Assembly (NCBI GenBank): GCA_015058015.1
Contig: SVDM01000007.1
Coordinates: 39,252 to 103,251 of the forward strand
Reading direction: 5' to 3'
Source: Lachnospiraceae bacterium
GTDB taxonomy: Bacteria > Bacillota > Clostridia > Lachnospirales > Lachnospiraceae
Length of the DNA: 64,000 nt
The notes below the pieces were generated by a model. The model had not been told where the DNA came from, made no database searches, and saw nothing but the letters and a program-made list of their open reading frames with translations. Positions 18,505-27,480 of this stretch are shown here, in pieces (the first letter of the stretch is position 1; each line of letters starts with the position of its first letter). The translations under genes and the position numbers were made by a program.

Positions 18505-19347
18505 TTATTTGATTGCTCTACCGTCTCTTCTTCTTACGATGAGCTTGTTAGATTTCTTGTTCTTCTTTCTGGTCTTCAAGCCAAGTGCAGGCTTACCCCA
18601 AGGTGTAGACGGACCGGGACGACCGATACCTGTCTTACCTTCACCACCACCATGTGGATGGTCATTCGGGTTCATAACAGAACCACGAACTGTAGGTCTG
18701 ATGCCCATGTGACGCTTACGTCCGGCTTTACCAATGTTAATAAGGTTGTGATCACCATTGCCTACAACACCAACTGTTGCACGGCACTCTACGGGAACCA
18801 TTCTCATTTCGCCTGAGGGAAGTCTGAGTGTTGCATAAGCTCCCTCTTTAGCCATTAACTGAGCTGAGTTTCCTGCTGAACGAACCATCTGTCCGCCCTT
18901 GCCCGGGAAAAGCTCAATGTTATGTACAAGTGTACCAACGGGGATAGCTGATAACGGGAGGCAGTTACCGATTCTTACTTCGGCATCTACACCGTTCATA
19001 ACTGTCATTCCGTCTTTTAATCCTTCCGGAGCAATGATGTATGCCTTCTGTCCGTCAGCATATGCGATTAATGCAATGTTTGCTGTTCTGTTAGGATCAT
19101 ACTCAATACCGATAACTGTTGCCGGTACTCCGTCTTTGTTTCTCTTGAAATCAATAATTCTGTATTTTCTTCTTGATCCGCCACCGCGGTGTCTTACTGT
19201 TATCTTACCCTGATTATTACGACCGGAGCGCTTCTGTAATGAAACAAGAAGTGACTTCTCAGGAGTAGCCTTGGTTATCTCAGAAAAATCTGAACCGGTC
19301 ATATGTCTTCTGGAAGGTGTATATGGGTTATAAGATTTAATTCCCAT
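18505..19347 (-). CDS. rplB: 50S ribosomal protein L2
   Basis: 280 residues. L2 is needed for subunit association and peptidyl transfer. The motifs [17 protein letters not shown] (here [19 protein letters not shown], with the key His) and the basic N-terminus are present. Confidence 0.98.
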   Translation of the reverse strand: MGIKSYNPYTPSRRHMTGSDFSEITKATPEKSLLVSLQKRSGRNNQGKITVRHRGGGSRRKYRIIDFKRNKDGVPATVIGIEYDPNRTANIALIAYADGQKAYIIAPEGLKDGMTVMNGVDAEVRIGNCLPLSAIPVGTLVHNIELFPGKGGQMVRSAGNSAQLMAKEGAYATLRLPSGEMRMVPVECRATVGVVGNGDHNLINIGKAGRKRHMGIRPTVRGSVMNPNDHPHGGGEGKTGIGRPGPSTPWGKPALGLKTRKKNKKSNKLIVRRRDGRAIK

Positions 19348-19378
19348 TTTGTTTCTCCTTTCAATTTCGATTAATTGT

Positions 19379-19439
19379 TACTGTCCCATATCTAATCATC
19401 TTTTCGGGACAAGCGCCTTGCCTTTGCGGCGCTTATTAA
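19379..19439 (-). other. Two hairpins in the rplW-rplB spacer
   Basis: The 95-base gap (19348-19442) contains AAGCGCC/GGCGCTT (7 bp, 10-base loop) next to rplW, and GTCCC/GGGAC further downstream. There is no T-run and the operon continues, so they are unlikely to be terminators. The first stem is in the same GC-rich style as the hairpins before rplF and secY. Confidence 0.5.
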
Positions 19440-19442
19440 TTC

Positions 19443-19742
19443 TTACAGACCTGCGAAGATCTCAATATCTGCACTGTCTTCTGTCAGTGTTACAATTGCC
19501 TTCTTGGTCTTAGCTGTCTTTCCGTAGATCATTCCACGTCTCTTCTTCTTACCATCATTGTTCATTGTATGAACTGATAATACTTTAGCTCCGGAGAACA
19601 TCTTCTCAACAGCTTCTTTAATCATAGTTTTGTTTGCTTCCGGATGTACAAGGAATGTATACTTCTTCTCACCCATAAGGTTCATGCTCTTTTCTGTAAC
19701 AACCGGTTTGAGGATTACGTCATAGTACTGAATACTTGCCAT
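19443..19742 (-). CDS. rplW: 50S ribosomal protein L23
   Basis: 99 residues. L23 docks trigger factor and SRP at the tunnel exit. PVVTEKSMNLMGEKKYTFLVHPEANKTMIKEAVEKMF is typical. Its ATG overlaps the last base of rplD. Confidence 0.97.
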   Translation of the reverse strand: MASIQYYDVILKPVVTEKSMNLMGEKKYTFLVHPEANKTMIKEAVEKMFSGAKVLSVHTMNNDGKKKRRGMIYGKTAKTKKAIVTLTEDSADIEIFAGL

Positions 19743-20362
19743 TATGCATACACCTCCTCGATTTTAGCAACAACATCCTTGGATAATACAAGAGTGTTGT
19801 ATTTCATAATGTCATATACATTAATTGTGTTAGCTCCTGCTGTCTTAACTCCCGGAATGTTTCTTGCTGAAAGCATTACGTTAGTGTTTCCTTCTTCAAG
19901 AACAACAAGTGCCTTGTCAACTTTGAGGTTGTTTAATACCTCTGCAAATTTCTTTGTCTTGATCTCATCCATCTTAAGGTCTTCAACAACAAAGATCTTG
20001 TTGTCTGCAACTCTTGATGATAATGCTGAAAGAAGAGCAGCCCTCTTCTCTTTTTTGTTCATCTTCTGAGAATAATCTCTCGGTGTTGGAGCAAATACAA
20101 CTCCGCCGCCTTTCCACTGTGGAGCTCTGATAGAACCCTGTCTAGCATGTCCTGTTCCTTTCTGTCTCCAAGGCTTTCTTCCACCTCCGCTTACTTCGGA
20201 ACGGGTTCTGGCCTTCTGTGTTCCCTGGCGTTTATTAGCAAGCTGTGCAACTACTGCCTTATGAACGAGGTGCTCATTGATCTCTACACCGAACACAGCG
20301 TCATTAAGCTCGATTTTGCCAACTTCTTTTCCTTCCATATTATATACAGATACATTAGCCAT
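19742..20362 (-). CDS. rplD: 50S ribosomal protein L4
   Basis: 206 residues. L4 has a globular domain and an extended loop into the tunnel (GGGRKPWRQKGTGHARQGSIRAPQWKGGG). In enterobacteria L4 autoregulates the S10 operon; whether it does so here is unknown. The ATG at 20360-20362 follows GGAGG by 9 bases; an earlier in-frame ATG overlaps the binding site. Confidence 0.97.
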   Translation of the reverse strand: MANVSVYNMEGKEVGKIELNDAVFGVEINEHLVHKAVVAQLANKRQGTQKARTRSEVSGGGRKPWRQKGTGHARQGSIRAPQWKGGGVVFAPTPRDYSQKMNKKEKRAALLSALSSRVADNKIFVVEDLKMDEIKTKKFAEVLNNLKVDKALVVLEEGNTNVMLSARNIPGVKTAGANTINVYDIMKYNTLVLSKDVVAKIEEVYA

Positions 20363-20389
20363 CTGTGTCATCCTCCTTTCCTACGTCAA

Positions 20390-21070
20390 TTATTTCTTCT
20401 TAACTGTCTCTTTTACCGTAATAAGTGCTTTCTTCGGTCCCGGTACGGCACCCTTAACTAAAAGCAGGTTGTTTTCTATATCAACTCTTACTACTTCCAG
20501 GTTCTGAACAGTAACTTTCTTGCTTCCCATGTGTCCCGGCATCTTCTTTCCTTTGAATACCTTACTTGGGCTTGAACAAGCACCGTTGGATCCTGCATGA
20601 CGATGGAACTTAGAACCATGAGCCATAGGTCCTCTGGACTGTCCGTGTCTCTTGATAGCACCCTGGAATCCTTTACCTTTTGAGATTGCAGTCACGTCTA
20701 CTTTATCATTAGCCTCAAAAATGTCAGCCTTAATCTCGTCTCCGAGTTTGTAATCGGCAACATTCTCAAATAAAAATTCCTTTACATATCTCTTTCCTGA
20801 TACTCCGGCCTTATCGAAATGTCCTTTTTCAGCCTTGGTAACACCATGTCTGTGGGCAATTTCTTTCTTTCCTGATGCATCCTTGTTGATAACTTTTTCT
20901 TTCTTGTCAACGAAGCCTACCTGTACCGCTTCATATCCGTCGTTCTCAAGTGTCTTAATCTGGGTAACGAATACAGGACCTGCCTGAAGTACAGTTACGG
21001 GAGTTAACTCTCCGTCTTCGCTGAATACCTGTGTCATTCCGACCTTAGTAGCTAAAATTGCTTTCTTCAT
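20390..21070 (-). CDS. rplC: 50S ribosomal protein L3
   Basis: 226 residues, [20 protein letters not shown], with the family signature [29 protein letters not shown]3 is an assembly initiator near the peptidyl transferase centre. Confidence 0.98.
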   Translation of the reverse strand: MKKAILATKVGMTQVFSEDGELTPVTVLQAGPVFVTQIKTLENDGYEAVQVGFVDKKEKVINKDASGKKEIAHRHGVTKAEKGHFDKAGVSGKRYVKEFLFENVADYKLGDEIKADIFEANDKVDVTAISKGKGFQGAIKRHGQSRGPMAHGSKFHRHAGSNGACSSPSKVFKGKKMPGHMGSKKVTVQNLEVVRVDIENNLLLVKGAVPGPKKALITVKETVKKK

Positions 21071-21231
21071 AAAAAATTTCCTCCTGTTTTTGAGAGCCTC
21101 GCATTTAAGTTTACGCTGCGCGTAAAAGCTCGGCCTACGTAGTACAATTTTTCTGCGAAAACTTGCACCACCTTATCTACAGCGGATTACCCTTTACGAG
21201 CAATCATCCTAGAAATAGGAGCTGTGATTAA
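21071..21231 (-). other. Structured rpsJ-rplC spacer
   Basis: A 161-base gap between rpsJ and rplC. Visible hairpins on the minus strand include TTTACGC/GCGTAAA over a 3-base loop and TCCTA/TAGGA over a 4-base loop. No terminator T-run and no convincing promoter were found. The standard S10 order normally has a short gap here. Confidence 0.5.
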
Positions 21232-21549
21232 TTATTTCTGCTTCATCTTGATATCAATGTATACACCTGCAGGCATCTCCAGTCTGGATAATGCATCAAC
21301 TGTCTTCTGGGTAGGTGTGATGATATCAATCAGTCTCTTATGAGTTCTCTGCTCAAACTGCTCACGTGAATCCTTGTACTTATGAACAGCTCTAAGGATG
21401 GTTACAACTTCCTTCTTAGTAGGAAGGGGTACCGGTCCGCTTACCTGAGATCCGTTCTTCTTAACAGTTTCAATGATTTTCTTGGCAGATGCGTCGATCA
21501 GCTGATGATCGTAAGCTTTTAATGTGATTCTCATAACCTGATTTGCCAT
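21232..21549 (-). CDS. rpsJ: 30S ribosomal protein S10
   Basis: 105 residues. S10 is a head protein and also the partner of NusB in transcription antitermination. [21 protein letters not shown] and the ending [17 protein letters not shown] are typical. It is the first gene of the S10 operon and follows a long structured leader. Confidence 0.98.
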   Translation of the reverse strand: MANQVMRITLKAYDHQLIDASAKKIIETVKKNGSQVSGPVPLPTKKEVVTILRAVHKYKDSREQFEQRTHKRLIDIITPTQKTVDALSRLEMPAGVYIDIKMKQK

Positions 21550-21785
21550 AAAAAAAAGTCGCCTCCTTTTCGCACTAATTAAATTCAGTACGACAAGCGG
21601 TGACTGTACACTCTTCCGTGTGTATCACATGCTACAACGCAGTAATCACACGTTGTTTCTGCCCTTGGCAGACTGTATTTGTACAGTGACTTGTCGCCAG
21701 TTTCCTAACTTGACATTCGCTCCACGGAAAACCTGCCACTTAAAGGGCAGCAACCTCGCGCTTCATAGCTATCAATGTCACAGCA
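21550..21785 (-). promoter_or_regulatory. Structured 5' leader of the S10 operon
   Basis: The transcript from the promoter at 21792-21820 has about 235 nt before rpsJ. Its 5' part has CTGCC/GGCAG (21733-21750). Downstream, CGACAAG (21690-21696) pairs with CTTGTCG (21591-21597) and encloses at least three hairpins: ACTGTA/TACAGT (21672-21687), CTGCC/GGCAG over three bases (21659-21671) and ACAACG/CGTTGT (21634-21656). This is a multibranch fold. Ribosomal protein autoregulation or antitermination is the likely role; no known family was recognised from sequence alone. Confidence 0.65.
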
Positions 21786-21791
21786 AACATC

Positions 21792-21820
21792 ATTATAAAC
21801 TAATATTTCACAAAAATCAA
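21792..21820 (-). promoter_or_regulatory. S10 operon promoter
   Basis: On the minus strand TTGATT (21815-21820), 17 bases, then TATAAT (21792-21797). The region upstream is A/T-rich, with runs of A and T that could act as an UP element. It is the only strong promoter in front of the ribosomal cluster. Confidence 0.85.
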
Positions 21821-21851
21821 GCATTATTTTTGTTGATTTTTTTGTTCGGAT

Positions 21852-22424
21852 TTATGCCTGTCCTTTATACAATAATCCGGCAGCAACCAGGGATGCCATC
21901 TTCTCTCCCTTTAATATCTCCAGAAGCTCTAACGCAAATTCCATAGCTGTGGCAGGCCCCATGCTGGTGGTAATATTGCCGTCCGTTATGGTTCTTCTGT
22001 CTGATGAAGGAGCTATGCGTCCCTTTAACTCCGCCTCTAGACCGGGATCCGGATAGCATACACTTACAATTCCCTTTAATAATCCTATTCTTCCGAGAAC
22101 GGTGGGTGCAGCGCAGATTGCAGCTATCTTTACGCCCCTTTCATTCGCCTGAATAAGAGCATCTAAAAGTGGCTTGCAAGCCGCCATATTATCGCGTCCT
22201 TTGCCTCCTCCCGGTAGAATTATCATTTCTGTTTCTTCTATATTAAGACTACTGCTTATAACCTCGTCGGCTTCAACACATATACCATGAGCTCCGCAAA
22301 CTTTTTTATCCTTCATGACAGATAATGTGGTGACATCCACACCGCCGCGTCGAAGTATATCAACTACCGTTAAAGCCTCAACTTCTTCAAATCCGTCTGC
22401 CAAGATTACATATACTTTTCCCAT
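21852..22424 (-). CDS. DJ-1/PfpI family protein (YajL/ThiJ-like)
   Basis: 190 residues, MGKVYVILADGFEEVEALTV onward. The nucleophile-elbow Cys lies in AAICAAPTVLG near residue 102 and the conserved Glu in DGFEEVEA near residue 14; both are intact. Relatives act as protein or glyoxal deglycases or redox chaperones, but the activity cannot be assigned here. GGAGG lies 7 bases before the ATG at 22422-22424. It has its own promoter, divergent from the CYTH gene. Confidence 0.9.
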   Translation of the reverse strand: MGKVYVILADGFEEVEALTVVDILRRGGVDVTTLSVMKDKKVCGAHGICVEADEVISSSLNIEETEMIILPGGGKGRDNMAACKPLLDALIQANERGVKIAAICAAPTVLGRIGLLKGIVSVCYPDPGLEAELKGRIAPSSDRRTITDGNITTSMGPATAMEFALELLEILKGEKMASLVAAGLLYKGQA

Positions 22425-22479
22425 TTGAATACCTCCAATTCCTTGTCTCTTACATTCTTTATGCGACGCTTCAACCACA

Positions 22480-22508
22480 ATTATAACAAGATTTTACTTT
22501 TGCCGCAA
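22480..22508 (-). promoter_or_regulatory. Promoter of the DJ-1/PfpI gene
   Basis: TTGCGG (22503-22508), 17 bases, then TATAAT (22480-22485) with an extended -10 TG on the minus strand. Its -35 overlaps that of the divergent promoter for the CYTH gene by three bases. Confidence 0.65.
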
Positions 22509-22527
22509 CATTTGCCTGTGTTATACT
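22500..22527 (+). promoter_or_regulatory. Promoter of the CYTH gene
   Basis: TTGCCG (22500-22505), 16 bases, then TATACT (22522-22527) with an extended -10 TG. Start of transcription would be about 30 bases before the coding region. Confidence 0.55.
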
Positions 22528-22564
22528 ACTGTTAAATTCATAATTTTTTGAGAGGACTGATAAT

Positions 22565-23026
22565 ATGGAAATCGAGCGCAAATTCCTGGTGGGGGAGATA
22601 CCCTACGAGTTAAACAGATTGAGCTTTCACGAGATAGAACAAGCTTACCTTAACATTGACCCGGTGGTAAGGGTGCGTAAACAGGATGAGGAATTCTATA
22701 TGACTTACAAAGGAAGAGGAATGATGGAAAGGGAAGAATACAATCTTCCTCTTAATAAGGAAGCTTATCTTCATCTAAAAGAGAAAGCCGACGGTCATGT
22801 GATTACCAAGAAGAGGTATCTTATCCCCATCGAGAACAACCTGACAATCGAACTGGATGTGTTCGAGGGCGAACTGTCTCCCCTTATTATTGCAGAAGTG
22901 GAATTCTCCTCAAAAGAAGAAGCCGAAAGCTTTACGCCTCCGGCTTGGTTTAAACGTGATGTTACATTTGATAAAGAGTTTCATAACGCTCGCCTAAGCA
23001 GACTGGGCTTGCCGCCTCTGCCATAA
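22565..23026 (+). CDS. CYTH domain protein (triphosphate tunnel metalloenzyme)
   Basis: 153 residues beginning with the diagnostic EIERKFL (E-x-E-x-K). Later strands carry RVRKQDEEFYMTYKG, TKKRYLIP and ELDVFEGELSPLIIAEVEF, giving the alternating acidic and basic residues of the tunnel. Small stand-alone members hydrolyse inorganic triphosphate or thiamine triphosphate, while others make cAMP; substrate is not evident. It is an isolated plus-strand gene with its own promoter and converges on a minus-strand gene 2 bases away. Confidence 0.9.
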   Translation: MEIERKFLVGEIPYELNRLSFHEIEQAYLNIDPVVRVRKQDEEFYMTYKGRGMMEREEYNLPLNKEAYLHLKEKADGHVITKKRYLIPIENNLTIELDVFEGELSPLIIAEVEFSSKEEAESFTPPAWFKRDVTFDKEFHNARLSRLGLPPLP

Positions 23027-23028
23027 GA

Positions 23029-23274
23029 CTATCGTCTGAATCTGTCGCTGCAATCAAATCTGTCGTATGTGGCAAGACAGTTCTTAAGTTCGCGAATCCT
23101 ATCGCTAAGTTCACCGTCTTTAATTACCACATCGATGGATGCAGCCATATCATCTACAAGCTTGTCAGTCATGTCAAGCTCCATTCGTCTTAATATCTGA
23201 AGCTTCTCATCATATGATCTTGTATCTAAGAATTCCAAGAGCATGGGATTTACTTCATTTAAATTCTCTTCCAT
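23029..23274 (-). CDS. Hypothetical protein, 81 residues
   Basis: An acidic, helix-rich small protein (MEENLNEVNPMLLEFLDTRS) ending in an Arg-rich CSDRFRR. It has no signal peptide, membrane segment or recognised domain. It starts 25 bases after the kinase-like gene and could be co-transcribed with the liv cluster. It may be a small cytosolic regulator, but nothing in the sequence proves a role. The frame is open with a plausible purine-rich upstream sequence. Confidence 0.6.
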   Translation of the reverse strand: MEENLNEVNPMLLEFLDTRSYDEKLQILRRMELDMTDKLVDDMAASIDVVIKDGELSDRIRELKNCLATYDRFDCSDRFRR

Positions 23275-23299
23275 AATAATGCCTTCCTTAGTTCCCCAA

Positions 23300-23938
23300 T
23301 TACTGTGACTTCTTTAAGTCAGCCCTGCATATGTCAAGATATGACTTAACCATGGCAATACAGGTTTCATAACTCATTGACTCAGTATTAAGACACATGT
23401 CGTAATTGGAAGCATCGTTCCACTTACGTCCCGTGTAATACTCGTAATACGAAGCACGTTCTTTGTCGGTTTTCTGAATCTTCTTTATAATCTCTGACTC
23501 GCTCATACCATACAACTCTTTGGTTCTCTGGATGCAGCAATCCATAGGAGCATAAAAGAACAGTTTAATTACGTTATCATAGTCCTTCAGAATATAGTCC
23601 GCACATCTTCCTATAATAATGCAAGATGTGGTCTCTGCCAGTTGTTTAATCACCTTGGCCTGATAATTAAACAGATTCTCCGGCGAAGTAAAATCAGACT
23701 TGTTGGGAGATATAATCTTACCGCTGTATACTCCCTTAACAATACGAAAGATGCTGTGACCCGGAAGCTTCTCGTCCGACTCCCCGAATAAAGATTCGCT
23801 GATTCCGCTTTCTTCAGAAGCCTTCTTTAATAATTCCATGTCATAACAATCAATCCCCAATTCTTCCGCCAGCAGCTTGCCCATTGTTCTGCCGCCGCTT
23901 CCGTAGCTTCTTCCGATAGTAATAACATAATTATCCAT
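23300..23938 (-). CDS. Cytidylate kinase-like protein
   Basis: 212 residues. VITIGRSYGSGGRTMGKLLA is the variant P-loop of the Cytidylate_kin2 family, with Arg in place of the usual Walker A Lys. IIGRCADYILK and IKLFFYAPMDCCIQR fit the nucleotide-kinase core. True CMP kinase Cmk is normally larger in sequence similarity to the E. coli enzyme, so this is a paralogue of unknown substrate common in Clostridia. It follows livF by 10 bases and is likely in the same transcript. Confidence 0.85.
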   Translation of the reverse strand: MDNYVITIGRSYGSGGRTMGKLLAEELGIDCYDMELLKKASEESGISESLFGESDEKLPGHSIFRIVKGVYSGKIISPNKSDFTSPENLFNYQAKVIKQLAETTSCIIIGRCADYILKDYDNVIKLFFYAPMDCCIQRTKELYGMSESEIIKKIQKTDKERASYYEYYTGRKWNDASNYDMCLNTESMSYETCIAMVKSYLDICRADLKKSQ

Positions 23939-23948
23939 TCAGACTCAC

Positions 23949-24659
23949 CTACTCTCCCAAATATGCCTTCTTGACCGTCTCGTTATTCATCAGTTCTTTG
24001 GCATCGCCCTCAAGGACGATATTGCCTGTCTCAAGAACATAAGCTCTGTCGGCTATGCTTAAAGCTTTCTTAGCGTTCTGTTCAACAAGAAGAACCGTTG
24101 TTCCGCTTGAAGATATCTCTTCGATAATCTTAAAGATCTCTTCAACAAATATCGGAGAAAGTCCCATAGAAGGCTCATCCATAAGTACAATCTTCGGTCT
24201 GGACATTAAAGCACGTCCCATGGCAAGCATCTGCTGCTCACCTCCGGATAATGTACCGGCTAACTGTGTCTTTCTCTCTTCAAGACGTGGGAACTTGCTA
24301 TACACCATTGCCAGAGATTCTTCTATCTCATCCTTATCGGTTCTTGTGTATGCTCCCATCTTTAGATTATCATAAACTGACAATTGTGAAAAGACTCGTC
24401 TTCCTTCCGGAACATGAGCCATACCCATAGATACAATCTTGTGGGCAGGAATCTTGGTAATATCTTTTCCATCAAAGGTAATGCTACCGGCCTTTGCCGA
24501 AAGAAGGCCCGTAATAGTATGAAGGGTCGTGGTCTTACCTGCACCATTGGCGCCGATAAGGGCAATTACTTCTCCTTCATTTACATCGAATGATATACCT
24601 TTAATGGCCTTAATAACACCGTAGTAAACTTCTATATCTCTAATTTCAAGTAAAGCCAT
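23949..24659 (-). CDS. livF: Branched-chain amino acid ABC transporter ATPase LivF
   Basis: 236 residues. Walker A GANGAGKTT at about 36-44, signature LSGGEQQMLAMGRALM, Walker B IVLMDEPSMGLSP, switch region LLVEQNAKKAL. The MLAMGRALM and EQNAKKAL sequences distinguish LivF from LivG. It pairs with LivG on the cytosolic face of the LivHM importer. Confidence 0.95.
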   Translation of the reverse strand: MALLEIRDIEVYYGVIKAIKGISFDVNEGEVIALIGANGAGKTTTLHTITGLLSAKAGSITFDGKDITKIPAHKIVSMGMAHVPEGRRVFSQLSVYDNLKMGAYTRTDKDEIEESLAMVYSKFPRLEERKTQLAGTLSGGEQQMLAMGRALMSRPKIVLMDEPSMGLSPIFVEEIFKIIEEISSSGTTVLLVEQNAKKALSIADRAYVLETGNIVLEGDAKELMNNETVKKAYLGE

Positions 24660-24669
24660 TATTATCCTC

Positions 24670-25428
24670 CTAATCTCCCAAGTATGCCTTGATAACTTCC
24701 GGATTGTTCAGCACCTCATTGGTACCGCCTTGGCAAAGTACCTGACCGAAGTTAAGTACCGTAAGCCTCTCGCAGATTCCGGATACAAGTTTCATATCAT
24801 GCTCAATAAGTAAAATGGTCATGTCAAATTCGTCCCGAACGAATCTGATAGTATCCATTAATTCTTTGGTTTCATTAGGATTCATACCGGCTGCCGGTTC
24901 ATCGAGGAGTAAGAGCTTGGGGGATGTGGCAAGGGCTCTTGCCATCTCTAACTTTCTCTGCTTACCGTAGGGAAGGTTAGATGCCAAATAATCCTTCTCT
25001 TCCTCCAAACCGAATACTTTAAGGAGTCTTAAGGCCTTCTCATCCATCAACTTCTCGCTTTTGAAGTACTTGGGAAGTCTGAAGATTCCCGTTGCTGTTG
25101 AATAAGTAATCTCATTATGCAAACCGGTCTTAACGTTATCAAGAACGCTAAGTTCTTTAAAAAGTCTTATATTCTGGAAGGTTCTTGCGATACCCGCCTT
25201 GTTAATCTCTATTGTATTCTTGCCTGTAATATTCTCTCCGTCTAATGTTATGATACCGTCGGTGGGTTTATATACTCCGGTCATAAGGTTGAAGACCGTT
25301 GTCTTACCGGCACCGTTAGGTCCGATAAGTCCGTACAACTCGCCCTTTTCAATAGTAAGGTTGAAGTTGTCTACCGCACGAAGACCTCCGAAGGAGATTC
25401 CCAGGTTCTTAATATCAAGTAGCGCCAT
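24670..25428 (-). CDS. livG: Branched-chain amino acid ABC transporter ATPase LivG
   Basis: 252 residues. Walker A GPNGAGKTT, the LivG-type ARTFQNIRLFKELSVLDNV Q-loop, signature LPYGKQRKLEMARALA, Walker B LLLLDEPAAGMNP and switch LIEHDMKLV. It lies 10 bases upstream of livF and 3 bases downstream of livM. Confidence 0.95.
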   Translation of the reverse strand: MALLDIKNLGISFGGLRAVDNFNLTIEKGELYGLIGPNGAGKTTVFNLMTGVYKPTDGIITLDGENITGKNTIEINKAGIARTFQNIRLFKELSVLDNVKTGLHNEITYSTATGIFRLPKYFKSEKLMDEKALRLLKVFGLEEEKDYLASNLPYGKQRKLEMARALATSPKLLLLDEPAAGMNPNETKELMDTIRFVRDEFDMTILLIEHDMKLVSGICERLTVLNFGQVLCQGGTNEVLNNPEVIKAYLGD

Positions 25429-25431
25429 AAC

Positions 25432-26496
25432 CTAAACCTCCTCCTTTTTCTTGTGTAAAATCTTCTTAAGTCTGCTTCTTTCTCTAAAGGCAATTCCTGC
25501 AGGTGAAGAGTTAAAGAGCATAAGTACAATAAGAAGAATTGCATACATAAGCATACGATAATCGTTCAATGCACGTAAAAGCTCCGGCAAGAGGGTTAAT
25601 ATAACCGCCGCAATAATGGATCCTCTTACATTACCGATACCGCCAAGTACTACGAATACCAGAATCATAATGGACATATTGTATCCGAAATTCTTGGATG
25701 TAGCCGCAAGAGTTGAAAGGTTGTGTGAATAAAGGGCTCCCGCCACACCTGCCAACATGGCTGATATAGAGAATGCCAACATCTTATATTTGGTAATATC
25801 AATACCGATGGACTCTGCAGCTATATAATTGTCACGGATAGCCATGATAGCTCTTCCGGAACGTGAATTAATAAGGTTCAATACTACAATCAGGGTAATA
25901 ATAAGAAGAATGATTCCTATTGTAAAGTTGGAACTGTGAGGAGTTCCTGTAATACCCGTCGCTCCGTTAATAATAATCTTACCGTCCTTTTCCATATTAA
26001 GGTCGGAAGCTTTTGTCATACAAAAATGCAATCCCTTAGAATCAACTCCTAAGTAGATTACGTTCATAATATTCTTAATAATCTCTCCGAATGCAAGGGT
26101 TACAATAGCAAGATAATCACCCTTCAAACGAAGAACCGGGATACCTATGAGGATTCCCATAATTCCTGCACAGATTGCAGCAAGAATAATTGCAATAATA
26201 AATCTAAGCAGGTCATTCTCAATTGTTGTGGCATTCATCTTGGAAAATGCCGCGGAAACAAATGCACCGATGCACATAAATCCGGCATGGCCAAGACTTA
26301 ACTCTCCCAGAATACCAACCGTAAGGTTAAGGGATACTGCCAAAATAGAATAAGCACAAAGGGGAACTAAAAGTCCCTGTATAAGGTTACTTATGCCGCC
26401 TCCGTTAACCAGAGCCTGCATTACTACATATGCAACAATAACCATACCGTAAGTGATGATGTTGCTTTTGGTCGTTTTTTTCATATTCTTAAGCAT
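25432..26496 (-). CDS. livM: Branched-chain amino acid ABC transporter permease LivM
   Basis: About 354 residues with eight or more hydrophobic spans and the LivM signature GEIIKNIMNVIYLG and GRAIMAIRDNYIAAESIGID. The open frame begins at a GTG that directly follows livH. The AGGTGAT at that junction is best placed for the ATG at 26494-26496, which gives MLKNMKKTTKSN. A start two codons earlier (26502) is possible. Confidence 0.94.
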   Translation of the reverse strand: MLKNMKKTTKSNIITYGMVIVAYVVMQALVNGGGISNLIQGLLVPLCAYSILAVSLNLTVGILGELSLGHAGFMCIGAFVSAAFSKMNATTIENDLLRFIIAIILAAICAGIMGILIGIPVLRLKGDYLAIVTLAFGEIIKNIMNVIYLGVDSKGLHFCMTKASDLNMEKDGKIIINGATGITGTPHSSNFTIGIILLIITLIVVLNLINSRSGRAIMAIRDNYIAAESIGIDITKYKMLAFSISAMLAGVAGALYSHNLSTLAATSKNFGYNMSIMILVFVVLGGIGNVRGSIIAAVILTLLPELLRALNDYRMLMYAILLIVLMLFNSSPAGIAFRERSRLKKILHKKKEEV

Positions 26497-26505
26497 GTCC
26501 ATCAC

Positions 26506-27387
26506 CTACACTTTCTCACTGATCTTCTTACCCATAATACCTGTAGGCTTAACAAGAAGCACCACAATAAGTACAGCAAATACTATAGCATCTGCCAACT
26601 GGGAAGAAATATATGCTTTACCGAGAATTTCGATAATACCCAATAATAATCCACCAATCATGGCTCCGGGAATAGATCCTATTCCACCGAATACAGCAGC
26701 GGTGAAAGCCTTGATACCGGGCATTGAACCCGTATAAGGTGTAAGAGTCGGATAAGCCGAGCAAAGGAGAACACCTGCGATAGCCGCAAGAGCTGAACCG
26801 ATGGCAAAAGTCAGGGAGATAGTTCCGTTAACATTAATACCCATAAGCTGAGCAGCGCCCCGATCCTCGGATACAGCCTTCATAGCGCATCCCGCCTTGG
26901 TCTTGTTAACAAACAAGGTCAAAGCAATCATAATAATAACTCCTGCTATAATAGCCACTATGGAAACACCCGTAATAACCAGCTGTCCATCTGCCAAAAC
27001 AAGTGGCGGGAAAGGAACGACTGACTGGAATGATTTCGGGTTAGCACCAAATACAAGCAGTGCAATATTCTGGAGAAGGTAGCTGACACCGATCGCCGTT
27101 ATAAGAACAGCAAGCGGAGTCGCATTACGTAGCGGACTATAAGCCACTTTTTCAATTGTCATTCCAAGGATTGTACATATTACCATTGCGATGACGACGC
27201 CGATAATAGTAGGAAATCCCATTGTACTGACGGTAATAAATACCACATAACTTCCTATCATTATTACATCGCCGTGGGCGAAATTAAGCATCTTGGCAAT
27301 TCCATATACCATGGTATATCCCAACGCAATAATGGCATAGATACTTCCCAAGCTTATACCGTTAATCAGGTGGGCTATAAAATCCAT
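26506..27387 (-). CDS. livH: Branched-chain amino acid ABC transporter permease LivH
   Basis: 293 residues, strongly hydrophobic. NGISLGSIYAIIALGYTMVY and MLNFAHGDVIMIGSY are LivH hallmarks, as is MKAVSEDRGAAQLMGINVN (the coupling region). AAGGAG lies 7 bases before the ATG. Confidence 0.95.
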   Translation of the reverse strand: MDFIAHLINGISLGSIYAIIALGYTMVYGIAKMLNFAHGDVIMIGSYVVFITVSTMGFPTIIGVVIAMVICTILGMTIEKVAYSPLRNATPLAVLITAIGVSYLLQNIALLVFGANPKSFQSVVPFPPLVLADGQLVITGVSIVAIIAGVIIMIALTLFVNKTKAGCAMKAVSEDRGAAQLMGINVNGTISLTFAIGSALAAIAGVLLCSAYPTLTPYTGSMPGIKAFTAAVFGGIGSIPGAMIGGLLLGIIEILGKAYISSQLADAIVFAVLIVVLLVKPTGIMGKKISEKV

Positions 27388-27480
27388 ACTAACACTCCTT
27401 CTAGATTCTCTTCTTTATTAATATATATGTTTACACAATTAAAGATTATATCATTATATATCTTGATTTTCAATCGCGTT

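Noticed and set aside
22565..23026. Adenylate cyclase for the CYTH protein
   Set aside because: The small stand-alone form cannot be assigned to cyclase activity from sequence; triphosphatase is equally likely.
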